The notes under the pieces were generated by a model. The model saw nothing but the letters and a program-made list of their open reading frames with translations. It ran no database searches and was not told the DNA's origin. This document shows, in pieces, positions 35,953 through 45,527 of a DNA stretch of 64,000 nt. The stretch spans positions 4,507,001 through 4,571,000 of the forward strand of contig NZ_CP089979.1 of assembly GCF_021389935.1 (NCBI RefSeq), written 5' to 3'. A program made the position numbers and the translations under genes. Numbering within the stretch: the first letter of the stretch is position 1; every line of letters starts with the position of its first letter. The DNA is from Fulvivirga ligni. Lineage in GTDB: Bacteria; Bacteroidota; Bacteroidia; Cytophagales; Cyclobacteriaceae.

Positions 35953-36606
35953 TTATTGTTTAGCTTTTCCAGTGTGGCGCCAGATAGTATATACAATTAT
36001 ACCTGCCAGAGAGAGTACAAAAATTACCAGTATACCCATTCCTATTTTAAAGCCGCTTTCCTTTTTATCATATCTCTCACCTTGCTCCTTCTGAGCTTTG
36101 GTAGGTTCTGTGTTTAAGTTGGCTTCATGTTTACTGATTTCATTGCTGGCAGAAGCACTGGTATTAACACCTGCCACCTGATTGGGAGCACTTGATGTAT
36201 CTTTTATGTACGCCAGAATATCCAGAATATCCTCATCCTTCAAAAACTTAAAATCCGGCATTACTGTATTATTATAACTCTTATATAAGTGCTGAGCGTA
36301 ATCATCACCACCTTGTATCACGGTTTGCGAGCTACTCACAAAGGCGAGTAACCACGCCAGTGGCCGCCTGTCTGTAACGCTGCTTAAAGAAGGTCCCGTC
36401 TTTTGTCCACAAAACTCATGACACTCTGCACAATGATTACTGAACAACTTCTTACCCTTCAGCACCGATCCATGATCTGTGGTAATGGTCTTATCAGTCT
36501 GTACCTCATAATAATTGATCTTTTTAGCTGTGGAATTATCAGCTTTTTGAGCACTTAACACGGTCACGTTAAGTGTTAATAAAATTATGACGGTTAATAT
36601 TCTCAT
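35953..36606 (-). CDS. Membrane-anchored c-type cytochrome
   Basis: 217 residues. Signal peptide, then one haem c site CAECH (C59, C62, H63) and a distal-ligand candidate in NTVMPDFKFL (about 115), in a single cytochrome c domain ending around residue 138. A Ser/Asn-rich linker and one C-terminal TM helix (about 192-212) tether it. Likely a periplasmic electron carrier. It is 14 bp upstream of nhaA on the same strand, so co-transcription is likely. Confidence 0.88.
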   Translation of the reverse strand: MRILTVIILLTLNVTVLSAQKADNSTAKKINYYEVQTDKTITTDHGSVLKGKKLFSNHCAECHEFCGQKTGPSLSSVTDRRPLAWLLAFVSSSQTVIQGGDDYAQHLYKSYNNTVMPDFKFLKDEDILDILAYIKDTSSAPNQVAGVNTSASASNEISKHEANLNTEPTKAQKEQGERYDKKESGFKIGMGILVIFVLSLAGIIVYTIWRHTGKAKQ

Positions 36607-36665
36607 TTTCTCCTCCTCTGTATAAAATGTTACACCAGCTTACCTGTCAAATCTGTGCCATTTTC

Positions 36666-36684
36666 ATTATTCGGCCCGAATAAT
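36666..36684. promoter_or_regulatory. Inverted repeat between cytochrome and CHAD genes
   Basis: ATTATTCGG-C-CCGAATAAT, perfect 9-bp arms around one base, 60 bp upstream of the cytochrome start on the minus strand. An additional imperfect dyad (TCCTAACACAT / ACATGTAGGA) follows. Operator candidate. Confidence 0.4.
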
Positions 36685-36842
36685 CCTAACACATATTACA
36701 TGTAGGATAATGGGAAATTTCCTTCCCTTACCGTGCATTTTGCTACACACTCCATTTCATGAAAAAATGCTGCTGACTTATAATCTACAAGGTGGATTAC
36801 TATTTGAGCATGCACTCTCAAAATTTGACCAAAGAGACATTA

Positions 36843-37793
36843 ATGAGTATATCGATTTTAGATAATGAAAGCTTTCGCCAAGGAGCCAACCGCATTATCA
36901 ATGAAGAATTGACCATAGCCTTTGACACATTAGAAAATTGCAGCCAAGATGGACGTCATGAAGCTATACATACAGTTAGGAAATCATTTAAGAAAATAAG
37001 GGCGATTTTAAGACTGATTAGAGATAATATAGGCAAGGAAATATATAAAGCTGAGAACCATTTTTATAGAGATCTGGCAAGATCAGTTTCTAAGCTCAGA
37101 GATCACACTTCCATTATAGAAATGCTTCATCTTCTCAAACAACAATATAATCCTGAGCTTGAAGATGACACCTTTAATACACCCTTAAACTCATTAGAAT
37201 ATTATAGAAGACAGGCTACCAAAAAGGAGCTTGATCAGGAAGACAAGCTATCCATACTAAGAGAATCTTTACATGAGAAGCTTAAAGATGACAGAGAATG
37301 GATCCCAAAGATTAAAAGCTTTAAAGATATTTCTCCAAATCTTAGACGAGTTTACAAACGCGGGAAAGAAGCCATGGAAAAAGCCGATGAAAACGGCAGG
37401 CCGGAAGATTTTCATCAATGGAGAAAAAGGGTGAAATATCTCAGGTATCAATTAGAGTTGATTGAAAAAATATGGCCACGGACTATCAAAAGTTTCAGAA
37501 AAGAACTCAGTGATATTTCAGATTATCTAGGCTCTGACAGAGACCTTTACATTCTTACCGAAACTCTTCAAACATCCAGCGTAAAGTTTAAAAACGATGC
37601 TGAAAAGGGCATTTTGTTGGCTTTGATACTACAGCAGAGACAGCAAATGCAGCAAATGGCACTACTGAAAGGGCACCACTTTTACCAATTTAAATGTGAT
37701 GAAATAATAACCCTACTTGAAAACAGCTGGAAGTATCATAAAAAGCAGATGAAACAAGACTCTCTTAAGGAAGAAATTCTCATTAAAGGTTAA
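36843..37793 (+). CDS. CHAD domain protein
   Basis: Helical protein of about 316 residues with the conserved histidines and basic residues of CHAD domains: EAIHTVRKSFKKIRAILRLI, ENHFYRDLARSVSKLRDHTS, FHQWRKRVKYLRYQLELI, and SDYLGSDRDLYILTE. CHAD domains bind inorganic polyphosphate. The frame opens at 36792, but MSISILDNESFRQGANRIIN, preceded by CAAAGAGAC, is the more usual start. No CYTH/ppk gene is adjacent, so the stand-alone type may organise polyphosphate granules. Confidence 0.85.
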   Translation: MSISILDNESFRQGANRIINEELTIAFDTLENCSQDGRHEAIHTVRKSFKKIRAILRLIRDNIGKEIYKAENHFYRDLARSVSKLRDHTSIIEMLHLLKQQYNPELEDDTFNTPLNSLEYYRRQATKKELDQEDKLSILRESLHEKLKDDREWIPKIKSFKDISPNLRRVYKRGKEAMEKADENGRPEDFHQWRKRVKYLRYQLELIEKIWPRTIKSFRKELSDISDYLGSDRDLYILTETLQTSSVKFKNDAEKGILLALILQQRQQMQQMALLKGHHFYQFKCDEIITLLENSWKYHKKQMKQDSLKEEILIKG

Positions 37794-37876
37794 AAGAAAA
37801 TTAACATAGCCGCCGGCACCTTACTGGTATGGTTTTCGTTATTAAAGAGAGTAGAAACAATTAAACATTTTAGACT

Positions 37877-38032
37877 ATGATTATCGACGTTAGAAACCAC
37901 GCAATGAAAATATCTCAACCTTCTAAGTATTTATCTAAGTTAGATATTGAACAAAGAGTTGACAAAGTGCTTACTTATATGAAGATGGAAATTGCCGCTC
38001 GTAAAGTATCACTAGGGAAGATAATGGACTGA
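37877..38032 (+). CDS. Candidate small ORF, 51 codons
   Basis: ATG at 37877 opens a 51-codon frame (starts MIIDVRNHAM, ends VSLGKIMD, TGA at 38030). Codon choice looks normal for this genome (mostly A/T third positions) and the product is helical and basic. It fills the gap between the CHAD gene and the convergent regulator. No family recognised. Confidence 0.4.
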   Translation: MIIDVRNHAMKISQPSKYLSKLDIEQRVDKVLTYMKMEIAARKVSLGKIMD

Positions 38033-38073
38033 ACAATTGAATGTGACCTGGATAGAGGTATTCTAAAGATTGG

Positions 38074-41000
38074 TTAGAATCTCATAATCAGATCGTTTAG
38101 ATAAATGCCTTTATCCAGGTTAATTTTTTTCCTTATCCGCGTTCTGCTTACTCCTAAACTCTCGGGAGTAATATTTAGCATCCTGGCTATCTCTTTGTTT
38201 TCAAAATTCATTCGTATAAAGGCACAAATTTTCAAATCTTTGTGCGTCAACCTGGGATAAGTTTCCACCAACCTTTTCAGGAAATTTTCATGTAGCAGGT
38301 TAAAATTAGTTTCAAAATTCTCCCAGTTATCTGCATTGTTAATACTATGATCAATTGACTTCAATAATTTTCTCAATTTCCTTTTCTCAGGTTCGGATTC
38401 CATCTGCTCCACCAGCACTTTCAATTCATCACGTACATGAGAAAGCTCCTCATTCTTGTGCATATTATGAAGGGCTGATGAAGCCAGTTCCTTTTTCTTA
38501 TGCTCGAGCTCAGCATCCAGCTTTTCGTTTCTAAGTTTTATAATCTCCTGTTCCCGCACCATTTTGTCAGTATTAAACTGACTAGCCACTTTGGTTTTCT
38601 CTTCCCTTATCCTGCTCTTATAAAACCAAACCGCGACTATCACGAATAGTAAGGCTATTGAAAGATTAAATATGAGAGTATCCCAGAAAGGTGGAGTGAT
38701 CAATAACTTCAAAGTCCTTTCCTTACTCCAATTACCCTCACGAGTGGCACCTTTCACTCTGAAAGTATACTCACCCGGCTCCAAATTCATATAAATAGCT
38801 TTTCTATTATCTGGATTGGTGTAAATCCACTCTTGATCAAAACCATCTAACTTATAGGCATACATATGCTTATCCTGCGATGAAAAGTAAAGTGTGGCAA
38901 ATTCAATGGATATGAGATTATCCTTATACGAAAGCTCCACCGCTTCACTATAAGCAATAGTTTTAGCCAATACTTGTTCGTGATTCCACTCTCCTACCGG
39001 CACGGATTTATTGAAAATCTTCAGATCGGTGAGCTCCACCACAGGCACTGTTTCCTGTATTTTAATTCTGGCTGGATCGAAAATATCTATACCAAAATCC
39101 CCACCCAGAATGAACTCACCTGTGCTCAAGCGTTTCATCACGTTGATCTCATATTCGTTCTTTTCCAGCTCATTAGACAGATCCAAATTGATAAATTCCT
39201 CATTTCTTATATTGAATTTGGTTAAACCATCGATCGAGGCGATCCATAAGTTATCATCTCTATCGGCCACCATATCCAGAACCAGATTAATGTCTATATT
39301 ATCCAGCTGGTTGTACTGCTTCAGGTCATTGGTTTTCGGGTTAAAGCGGGCTATTCCCTGACCGTAAGTGCCGATCCATAAAATACCAGCTTCATCTTCA
39401 ATGATTCTGCCTACGTTGAGATTAGCCCTGGTAATAAAACTGCCTGACCTCATATCATATTGATCCAGGCCATTTTCAGTGCCGCACCATAACGTACCAT
39501 TTCTATCCATAAAAAGTGTCCATACCTTATCTGAAGATATCGTAGATTTATCTTCAGGGTTATGCTTGTAGTGTATGAACTGTGCTTCTTCCGGGTTGGC
39601 CTTCATATATTCTGAGGGCTCCAATCGATTAAGACCTGTGTCCCAGGTGCCCACCCATATTACCTTATTTCTATCCTGAATAATGCTGTACACACCATTC
39701 ATATTAATACTAGAAGGATTTTCAGGATCATGAACATACTTTTTAATGCTTTGACTGTCAGGATTATAGCAATACAAACCTTGATCAGTACCAACCCATA
39801 TATTCCCGTCTACATCTTCATAAATAGTTCTCATGGTGGTGGATGGATTCTCTTTGAGAATACTAAAAGGAGAGATTTCACCAGTCTTTCTGTCAAGGAT
39901 GTTTACTCCTCCATCCATAGTGCCTATCCAGATTTTACCATCATCCATCTCATAATAATCTGAGATTTGATTACTGGTAAGGCCCTGCTCTTTTTTGTTG
40001 GTTTCATAGTGCACAAAACCCTCTTTGGCCGGATTTAAAATATCCAGGCCTGACCCGTGAGTACCAATCCATAATAGGCCGTTTTGGTCTTCGAATAATG
40101 TCCATAGAATATTATTACTCAGGCTGGAAGGATCATTATTCTCAGCCATGTAAGTAACGAATTTATCCTGCTGACGGTCATATTGACTTAGTCCACCGCC
40201 AAAGGTAGCCAGCCATAATCGGCCTCTACTATCCTCTAGTAGTGATCTGACAATAGTGCTTTTTAATTCTCCCTGTTCATCAGCATCATAACCATATCTC
40301 TTGAAAGTTGAGTTTTGCGGATCAAACTCACACACGCCTCCACCCCAGGTGCCTACCCATAATTTCCCGAATTTATCCTCTACGATCTTGTTAACAATGT
40401 TCACTGATATTGTAGATGGATCATCAGGGTCGTGCTTGAAGTATTTAAACTTGCCGTCTCTTTTATCAAACCTGACCAGTCCATCTCCTTCGGTAGCTAT
40501 CCAAAATCTATGATTTTTGTCTACATAGAAATCATTAATGCGCTTACTGGGTAAACTCAATGAATCTTTGGATTTGAAATGGTAAAACTTTTTGGTTTCA
40601 GGGTCGAATCGGTTTAAGCCACCTCCGTAGGTACCTATCCAAAGTAAGCCATCTTCGTCTTCATAAATACATCTGATATTCTCATGACTTGGTCCATTTT
40701 CAGGAAGCACCGGGTCAGGATAGTAGTTGGTAAAGCTATCCAGCTCAGGGTCATAGTGACTCAGACCTTTGTCCGTACCAATCCATAACTTATGGTTTCT
40801 ATCTTCAATAATGGAATAGACCGTATTATCTGCTATGAAATTGAGATGATGATGTGCGGGCACATCACGGTTAAACACCTTAAAATTATAGCCATCATAC
40901 CTATGAAGGCCAGCGAAGGTGCCTATCCATATAAATCCTTTAGAATCCTGGAAAACGGAGAGCACATGATCTCCCACCAGGCCATCTTTTATAGAGATGT

Positions 41001-41088
41001 TCTTAAAATTTACTGAGGGTATTTGGCTCAAAGCATTAGAAAAAATTAAAGCCAATAGCCCACAGATCCAGAGTTTAGGTTTCCTCAT
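38074..41088 (-). CDS. Propeller-type one-component membrane regulator with LuxR-like HTH
   Basis: About 1004 residues. Signal peptide (LWICGLLALIFSNALSQ) from the ATG at 41088; an in-frame ATG at 41118 would add ten residues before it. Then about 14 Reg_prop repeats, each with a (L/I)W(I/V)GT-type core, i.e. two seven-bladed propellers; a Y_Y_Y domain (YKLDGFDQEWIYT); one TM helix (LIFNLSIALLFVIVAVWFY); a coiled coil; and a C-terminal LuxR-like HTH (LTHKDLKICAFIRMNFENKE with IARMLNITPESL). Propeller regulators of this kind sense oligosaccharides in the periplasm. No histidine kinase or receiver is present, so the signal must pass straight to the HTH. It lies beside the beta-1,3-glucanase cluster and probably controls it. 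Confidence 0.88.
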   Translation of the reverse strand: MRKPKLWICGLLALIFSNALSQIPSVNFKNISIKDGLVGDHVLSVFQDSKGFIWIGTFAGLHRYDGYNFKVFNRDVPAHHHLNFIADNTVYSIIEDRNHKLWIGTDKGLSHYDPELDSFTNYYPDPVLPENGPSHENIRCIYEDEDGLLWIGTYGGGLNRFDPETKKFYHFKSKDSLSLPSKRINDFYVDKNHRFWIATEGDGLVRFDKRDGKFKYFKHDPDDPSTISVNIVNKIVEDKFGKLWVGTWGGGVCEFDPQNSTFKRYGYDADEQGELKSTIVRSLLEDSRGRLWLATFGGGLSQYDRQQDKFVTYMAENNDPSSLSNNILWTLFEDQNGLLWIGTHGSGLDILNPAKEGFVHYETNKKEQGLTSNQISDYYEMDDGKIWIGTMDGGVNILDRKTGEISPFSILKENPSTTMRTIYEDVDGNIWVGTDQGLYCYNPDSQSIKKYVHDPENPSSINMNGVYSIIQDRNKVIWVGTWDTGLNRLEPSEYMKANPEEAQFIHYKHNPEDKSTISSDKVWTLFMDRNGTLWCGTENGLDQYDMRSGSFITRANLNVGRIIEDEAGILWIGTYGQGIARFNPKTNDLKQYNQLDNIDINLVLDMVADRDDNLWIASIDGLTKFNIRNEEFINLDLSNELEKNEYEINVMKRLSTGEFILGGDFGIDIFDPARIKIQETVPVVELTDLKIFNKSVPVGEWNHEQVLAKTIAYSEAVELSYKDNLISIEFATLYFSSQDKHMYAYKLDGFDQEWIYTNPDNRKAIYMNLEPGEYTFRVKGATREGNWSKERTLKLLITPPFWDTLIFNLSIALLFVIVAVWFYKSRIREEKTKVASQFNTDKMVREQEIIKLRNEKLDAELEHKKKELASSALHNMHKNEELSHVRDELKVLVEQMESEPEKRKLRKLLKSIDHSINNADNWENFETNFNLLHENFLKRLVETYPRLTHKDLKICAFIRMNFENKEIARMLNITPESLGVSRTRIRKKINLDKGIYLNDLIMRF

Positions 41089-41134
41089 TACGCAATAAAA
41101 AATCTTAAATAGTTGCATTTACTTACCTGAGGTT

Positions 41135-41152
41135 GCTCTTTCACGAAAGAGC
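41135..41152. promoter_or_regulatory. 18-bp palindrome upstream of the regulator gene
   Basis: GCTCTTTC-AC-GAAAGAGC, perfect 8-bp arms, 46 bp upstream of the regulator start codon. Candidate autoregulatory site. Confidence 0.35.
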
Positions 41153-41214
41153 CCAACATTTTACCAAAAAAAATGCAGATTTAAAACGATTTCGTAAATG
41201 AAAATTAATAAAAA

Positions 41215-41252
41215 ACTCCCCAAAAGATAATTTCGTCTATCTCTTGGGGAGT
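41215..41252 (-). terminator. Terminator of the GH3 gene
   Basis: ACTCCCCAA / TTGGGGAGT stem, extended by partly paired AAGATA/TATCTC, followed on the minus strand by TTTTTT. 27 bp beyond the stop at 41279. Confidence 0.8.
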
Positions 41253-41278
41253 AAAAATGAGAAAGTTGCTATATCAGC

Positions 41279-44200
41279 CTATTCTTTTTTGAAAGTTCGG
41301 GAATAGAGATGACCATCTTCACCAGCTACCCTTAGGATGTAAAATCCTTCTTTTAAGGATCCAATGGATAAAGTGAAGAAACCACCTACTCCATTACCTT
41401 TAAGTATGGTTCGGCCATTGGTATCTATAATCTGATAGCTAATATGGCCGTCAGCATCGGTTGCTCTAACATTCAACTGATCATTCACCGGATTAGGATA
41501 AAGGATTAAATCTTCACTATCTTCATCGAGAGATTCAGATACATCAACCGCCGCTTTTCTGGCGCCGTTGCTTGTGCCATACCCCATAATACCATAACCG
41601 TACTGGAATAATGGATTACCATAAATAGGCTCAATATGCTCACCGGCAGCAATTTTAGCCTTGATCTCCTGAATTTCTGAAGAGGATGCTCCAAGGTCAT
41701 AAGGAATGTCCCATCTTTCATTGGCCTGACTAAGATTATCAAGGCCGATCTGATCCATTGAGCGAGGTAGCTGCCAGGGCAATCTTCCTTTAGGTGCAAA
41801 TTCACCAAATAATACGTCAGCCACGGCTGGGCCTCCACCATCACCTGGTCGATAGGCGATTAATACCGCATTGGCATCAGCCACAAGATCAGTGAGCACA
41901 TAAGGACGAGGCATTATAACTACCACTATGTATGGGATGCCCATCTGTTTCACATTATTTAAAGTAGTCAGATCATATTCATAGGTATTTGAAATTGGAT
42001 AATATGCATCATGAACATAGGGCTTTTCCTTATCCCAGGCCGTACCATGGGTATATGAGGGCTCACCTAAGATTACTACGGCAGCGTCAGGGTTAGGCGC
42101 ATCATTGAGATAAGCATTGATGCCTTTGGAAGCTGCTTTAGTATTAATAGACTCCCACATGGTTTTTGCACCATACTCATCATGGAAATAGCTGGTCCAT
42201 ACAGAATAGCTTTCACCATTATCAGCTCGTGAACCTGTTACTAGTAAATTAGACCCTGAAGGCAAATCAAGTGGCATAGTACCATCATTTTTGATTAAGT
42301 TCATTGCCTCTTTGGCAGCTTGAGTGGCTATACCAATGTGTTCTGGTGTGAACCATGTGTCAGGACCATTTTCAGGATCTCCGTAAGGATCTTCGAAAAC
42401 ACCTAATTTAAACTTGGTGGTTAGGATTTTCTCTAAGGCTTCATTAATTCTGTCCATGCCCACCTCATTGATAAAACCTTGCATGCTAAAGCCTGCGGCA
42501 CCTGGGTCTGCGCCCCCCATCACATCTGAGCCCGCTAATGCAGCTTTAGCCCACACGCCAGATGGAAGCCAGTCTGTGCAGATAATTCCTTCAAATTTCA
42601 CCACTTCTCTCAGGTAGTCTAAGATAGGCTTGCTATCTCCTGCTCCAGATCCTCCCGGGTCAAGAAAAGAGCTACCAGCGTAGCCTGGCATAACACTGCC
42701 CGCCCCGGCATCTACATTGGCGAACCATGGCTTCATATGATATTTGATGCTCACCCCATCATACACAATGCCTGCCTCACCTCCTGCTCCTTCGCCTGGC
42801 CAATGTTTGGTGGTAACCATCACAGAATTAGGGTTTAACTCTGGACCAGCCTGCAGTCCGCAAACCATGGCTCTTACCATAGCAGCGGCAAAGTCGGCAT
42901 CCTCTCCACAACCTTCCTGAATGCGAGGGTAAAGCACTTTTGTCCCTACCTCAGCCAATGGCGCCAAAGTACCTCTGAAACCAACTGCCGTTTGCTCTAC
43001 TCGCTGCATATTACCGCATTGTCTGGTTAACTCAAGGTTTCTTGAAGCCGCCAGGGCACTTTGAGTAGGATATGTGGTGCTGTAACCATGAATACAATCA
43101 CCGGCAGAAACGAAAGGAATTCCTAAGCGAGTATTAGCACTGGCCTTTTGCTTGTTAAACATATCCGACACTGTACCTGGACCGAAGGCCCAGCCAGAAA
43201 GAGGGTAATTTTGAGCATTATAGAACATTTGATATGCCTTCTCCTCATTGTTCATACGGGACATAAGGTCGGCCACCCTTACAGCGATAGGCTGACGCCA
43301 ATCTTCATAAGGCTCGATAGAACCATTTTTATTCATATCTCTATTCCCATTGATCAGGTTCACATTATCTGCCACCTGCTCTACCTGTGGTAGATAAACA
43401 CTAAACTGACCTACATCGGAATAGGTAAGCCCAGATCCAGATTTTGCTACGATATACCATTTATAGGTCCATCGGTCAGATAAAGGCTGCTGCAAAGTGT
43501 AGCTAGTAGAGGTCACTTCACCCATTTTTGTAAAGCGATCTAGCAGGCTCCCCCATTTGTACCAATCATAATCTGTTCTGGTAATATTCACCCAGACCTC
43601 ATAGCTGGTGGCACCAGGGCTGGCGTTCCACGACAGTTGCGGGGTACGAGTGGTAGTGATCATAGCGCCATTATTTGGGCCAATTACAGTAAAAGTAGAT
43701 GGGCCGGGCGGCACAGGGTCTGGATTCGGATTGGGATTAGGATCAGGCCAATCTCCTGGTCCGCTTCCGGGTGAGTACACTTCAAATTCAAACAGAGAAT
43801 AGCTCCATTGCGAGTTTCTTTCTATCCCTTTCATCCTGATATATCTGCCCGCTCCGGATACTAACAGATCATCAGTGCGAGACTCAACTGGCAAACCATT
43901 TTCATTGAATTCATACAAGTTCTGCCAGCTGGCATCATCATCAGAAACTTGCACTTGATAATGCTTCGCACTGGCTGCTTCCCAATGTAGAATCACTCTG
44001 CCAATTTGATATTTCTGTCCTAGATCAATTCTAATCCATTCATCATCAGTGAATTCACTTTCCCATCGAGACCCAATATTACCATCTACAGCCTGAGAAG
44101 GTCCATTAACAGACCCTTCTTTAGTTGAAGAGGCTGTTACTGGTAAAGAAAGTGCCAGATTTCCAACTCCAACTACCCCATCGTCAGGGTTATTATTGTC

Positions 44201-45379
44201 CTCGGTAGTAAAAGTTACAGGTACACCAGAGGATTCATTACCAGCGGCATCTTTAGCTTTAACTAAATAAGTATATTGAGTACCTGGGTTTAATCCACTG
44301 ATGGTCATAGAATTACTACTGCCATCAACTGTAGCTTTTAATGATGAGCCTTCGTAAATGGTGTAGCTGCTTACGCCAACATTATCAGTTGCCGCTGACC
44401 AATTGAGCGTTACGGCATATACAGCAGCACTGGCAGTAACATTTCCAGGATTAGATGGCGCCTGAGTATCACCTCCTCCACCAGTATTTTCACCGGCAAA
44501 CACCCTCATCTCCCAAAGAGAATAACCATATCCTGTGCCTCGAGATACACCTTGCATCCACAAGTAACGGCCTGAAATAGAAGAGTTTGTATTAACTTGA
44601 TCCGTTCCACCATCGCCATTGGAAACACTAGCTATATTCTGAGCGCTGCCGATGTCAGTACTATTTCCTAGTAGGATGTTATAGGCACTGCCGAAAGCAG
44701 CCTCCCACACCAGCTCCACCTGACAAATATTTCTAGCCTGTCCCAGGTCAACTCTGATCCATTGATTATCAGAAAACTCACTGCTCCACCTGGTTTGTGC
44801 GCTACCATCAAAGGCACTTGAAGCAGTAAATGCTCCTTCCATAGATGAGGCTACCGCCGCACCATTTAATGCTACATTATTACCACCACAATCACCATTT
44901 CCGCCAGTATCCGGAGTACCATACACTTCTATTTCAAAGAATGAGTACCCCCATGGATGCAACTTGTTATAGCCATAAACGGCGATATATCTACCAGCAC
45001 CAGCAAGGCCTGTAAGATTGTCTGTACGTTCGGTATCAGCCATTCCCGTTCTCTGGGCCAGCACCGTCCAGGTAGATGGATCAGGGTTTGAATTAGAGTT
45101 AGAAGTAAGTATGTAGTAGCTCTCTGCGCTTGCCCTTTCCCAATTCAACAATACACGGTTGATGTTAAAGGATTCTTGCAGGTCAATTTTTATCCATGAC
45201 GGACTTTCATAGGCTGACGCCCAACGCGTGGTGGCATTACCATCTACAGCACTGGTAGCTACAAAAGGCTCTTGAGTGGTAGAAGATGTGACAGGTTTAT
45301 TTAAAGCAATATTCTGAGCCTGAACCACATAAAAGTTAAAGCATACCCATAGACAAAATAGGTATTGAATGCTTTTCAT
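41279..45379 (-). CDS. GH3 beta-glucosidase with three CBM32/F5-8C domains, T9SS-secreted
   Basis: 1366 residues, extracellular. Signal peptide; CBM32 (about 23-154); CBM32 with Cys pair (about 164-296); FN3 (307-392); CBM32 (406-536); Pro/Asn linker; Ig-like domain (562-662); then GH3. Catalytic signs: KHW (K858-H859) with PGEG, and the nucleophile D936 in GIICTDWLPSG. The GH3 C-terminal sandwich runs to about 1260 and the T9SS sorting domain (LYPNPVNDQLN, final about 75 residues) ends the chain. It should release glucose from oligosaccharides made by the neighbouring endoglucanases; exact linkage specificity is inferred from context. Confidence 0.9.
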   Translation of the reverse strand: MKSIQYLFCLWVCFNFYVVQAQNIALNKPVTSSTTQEPFVATSAVDGNATTRWASAYESPSWIKIDLQESFNINRVLLNWERASAESYYILTSNSNSNPDPSTWTVLAQRTGMADTERTDNLTGLAGAGRYIAVYGYNKLHPWGYSFFEIEVYGTPDTGGNGDCGGNNVALNGAAVASSMEGAFTASSAFDGSAQTRWSSEFSDNQWIRVDLGQARNICQVELVWEAAFGSAYNILLGNSTDIGSAQNIASVSNGDGGTDQVNTNSSISGRYLWMQGVSRGTGYGYSLWEMRVFAGENTGGGGDTQAPSNPGNVTASAAVYAVTLNWSAATDNVGVSSYTIYEGSSLKATVDGSSNSMTISGLNPGTQYTYLVKAKDAAGNESSGVPVTFTTEDNNNPDDGVVGVGNLALSLPVTASSTKEGSVNGPSQAVDGNIGSRWESEFTDDEWIRIDLGQKYQIGRVILHWEAASAKHYQVQVSDDDASWQNLYEFNENGLPVESRTDDLLVSGAGRYIRMKGIERNSQWSYSLFEFEVYSPGSGPGDWPDPNPNPNPDPVPPGPSTFTVIGPNNGAMITTTRTPQLSWNASPGATSYEVWVNITRTDYDWYKWGSLLDRFTKMGEVTSTSYTLQQPLSDRWTYKWYIVAKSGSGLTYSDVGQFSVYLPQVEQVADNVNLINGNRDMNKNGSIEPYEDWRQPIAVRVADLMSRMNNEEKAYQMFYNAQNYPLSGWAFGPGTVSDMFNKQKASANTRLGIPFVSAGDCIHGYSTTYPTQSALAASRNLELTRQCGNMQRVEQTAVGFRGTLAPLAEVGTKVLYPRIQEGCGEDADFAAAMVRAMVCGLQAGPELNPNSVMVTTKHWPGEGAGGEAGIVYDGVSIKYHMKPWFANVDAGAGSVMPGYAGSSFLDPGGSGAGDSKPILDYLREVVKFEGIICTDWLPSGVWAKAALAGSDVMGGADPGAAGFSMQGFINEVGMDRINEALEKILTTKFKLGVFEDPYGDPENGPDTWFTPEHIGIATQAAKEAMNLIKNDGTMPLDLPSGSNLLVTGSRADNGESYSVWTSYFHDEYGAKTMWESINTKAASKGINAYLNDAPNPDAAVVILGEPSYTHGTAWDKEKPYVHDAYYPISNTYEYDLTTLNNVKQMGIPYIVVVIMPRPYVLTDLVADANAVLIAYRPGDGGGPAVADVLFGEFAPKGRLPWQLPRSMDQIGLDNLSQANERWDIPYDLGASSSEIQEIKAKIAAGEHIEPIYGNPLFQYGYGIMGYGTSNGARKAAVDVSESLDEDSEDLILYPNPVNDQLNVRATDADGHISYQIIDTNGRTILKGNGVGGFFTLSIGSLKEGFYILRVAGEDGHLYSRTFKKE

Positions 45380-45405
45380 ATTTATTTGATTAAAAAATGA
45401 TAAAA

Positions 45406-45513
45406 GTGGTGAAGCTGCCTCATAAGCCTGGGGCTAGTTTCACATCACTCAGATCTGCAAGACGAATCCCACAAATCCAAGCTATGAAATGGCTCCTGAG
45501 ACAGCTTCACCAC
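45406..45513 (-). terminator. Large intercistronic hairpin between GH16 and GH3 genes
   Basis: GTGGTGAAGCTG / CAGCTTCACCAC, perfect 12-bp arms extended by CTCA/TGAG, with an internal loop of about 75 nt. T-rich on the minus strand beyond it. It may terminate the GH16 transcript or stabilise its 3' end. Confidence 0.5.
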
Positions 45514-45527
45514 CACTGAGCAGTTTC

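Noticed and set aside
38074-41088. Hybrid two-component histidine kinase
   Set aside because: Sensor architecture is similar, but the region after the TM has no HisKA/HATPase motifs (no H-box, N-box or G-box) and no receiver.
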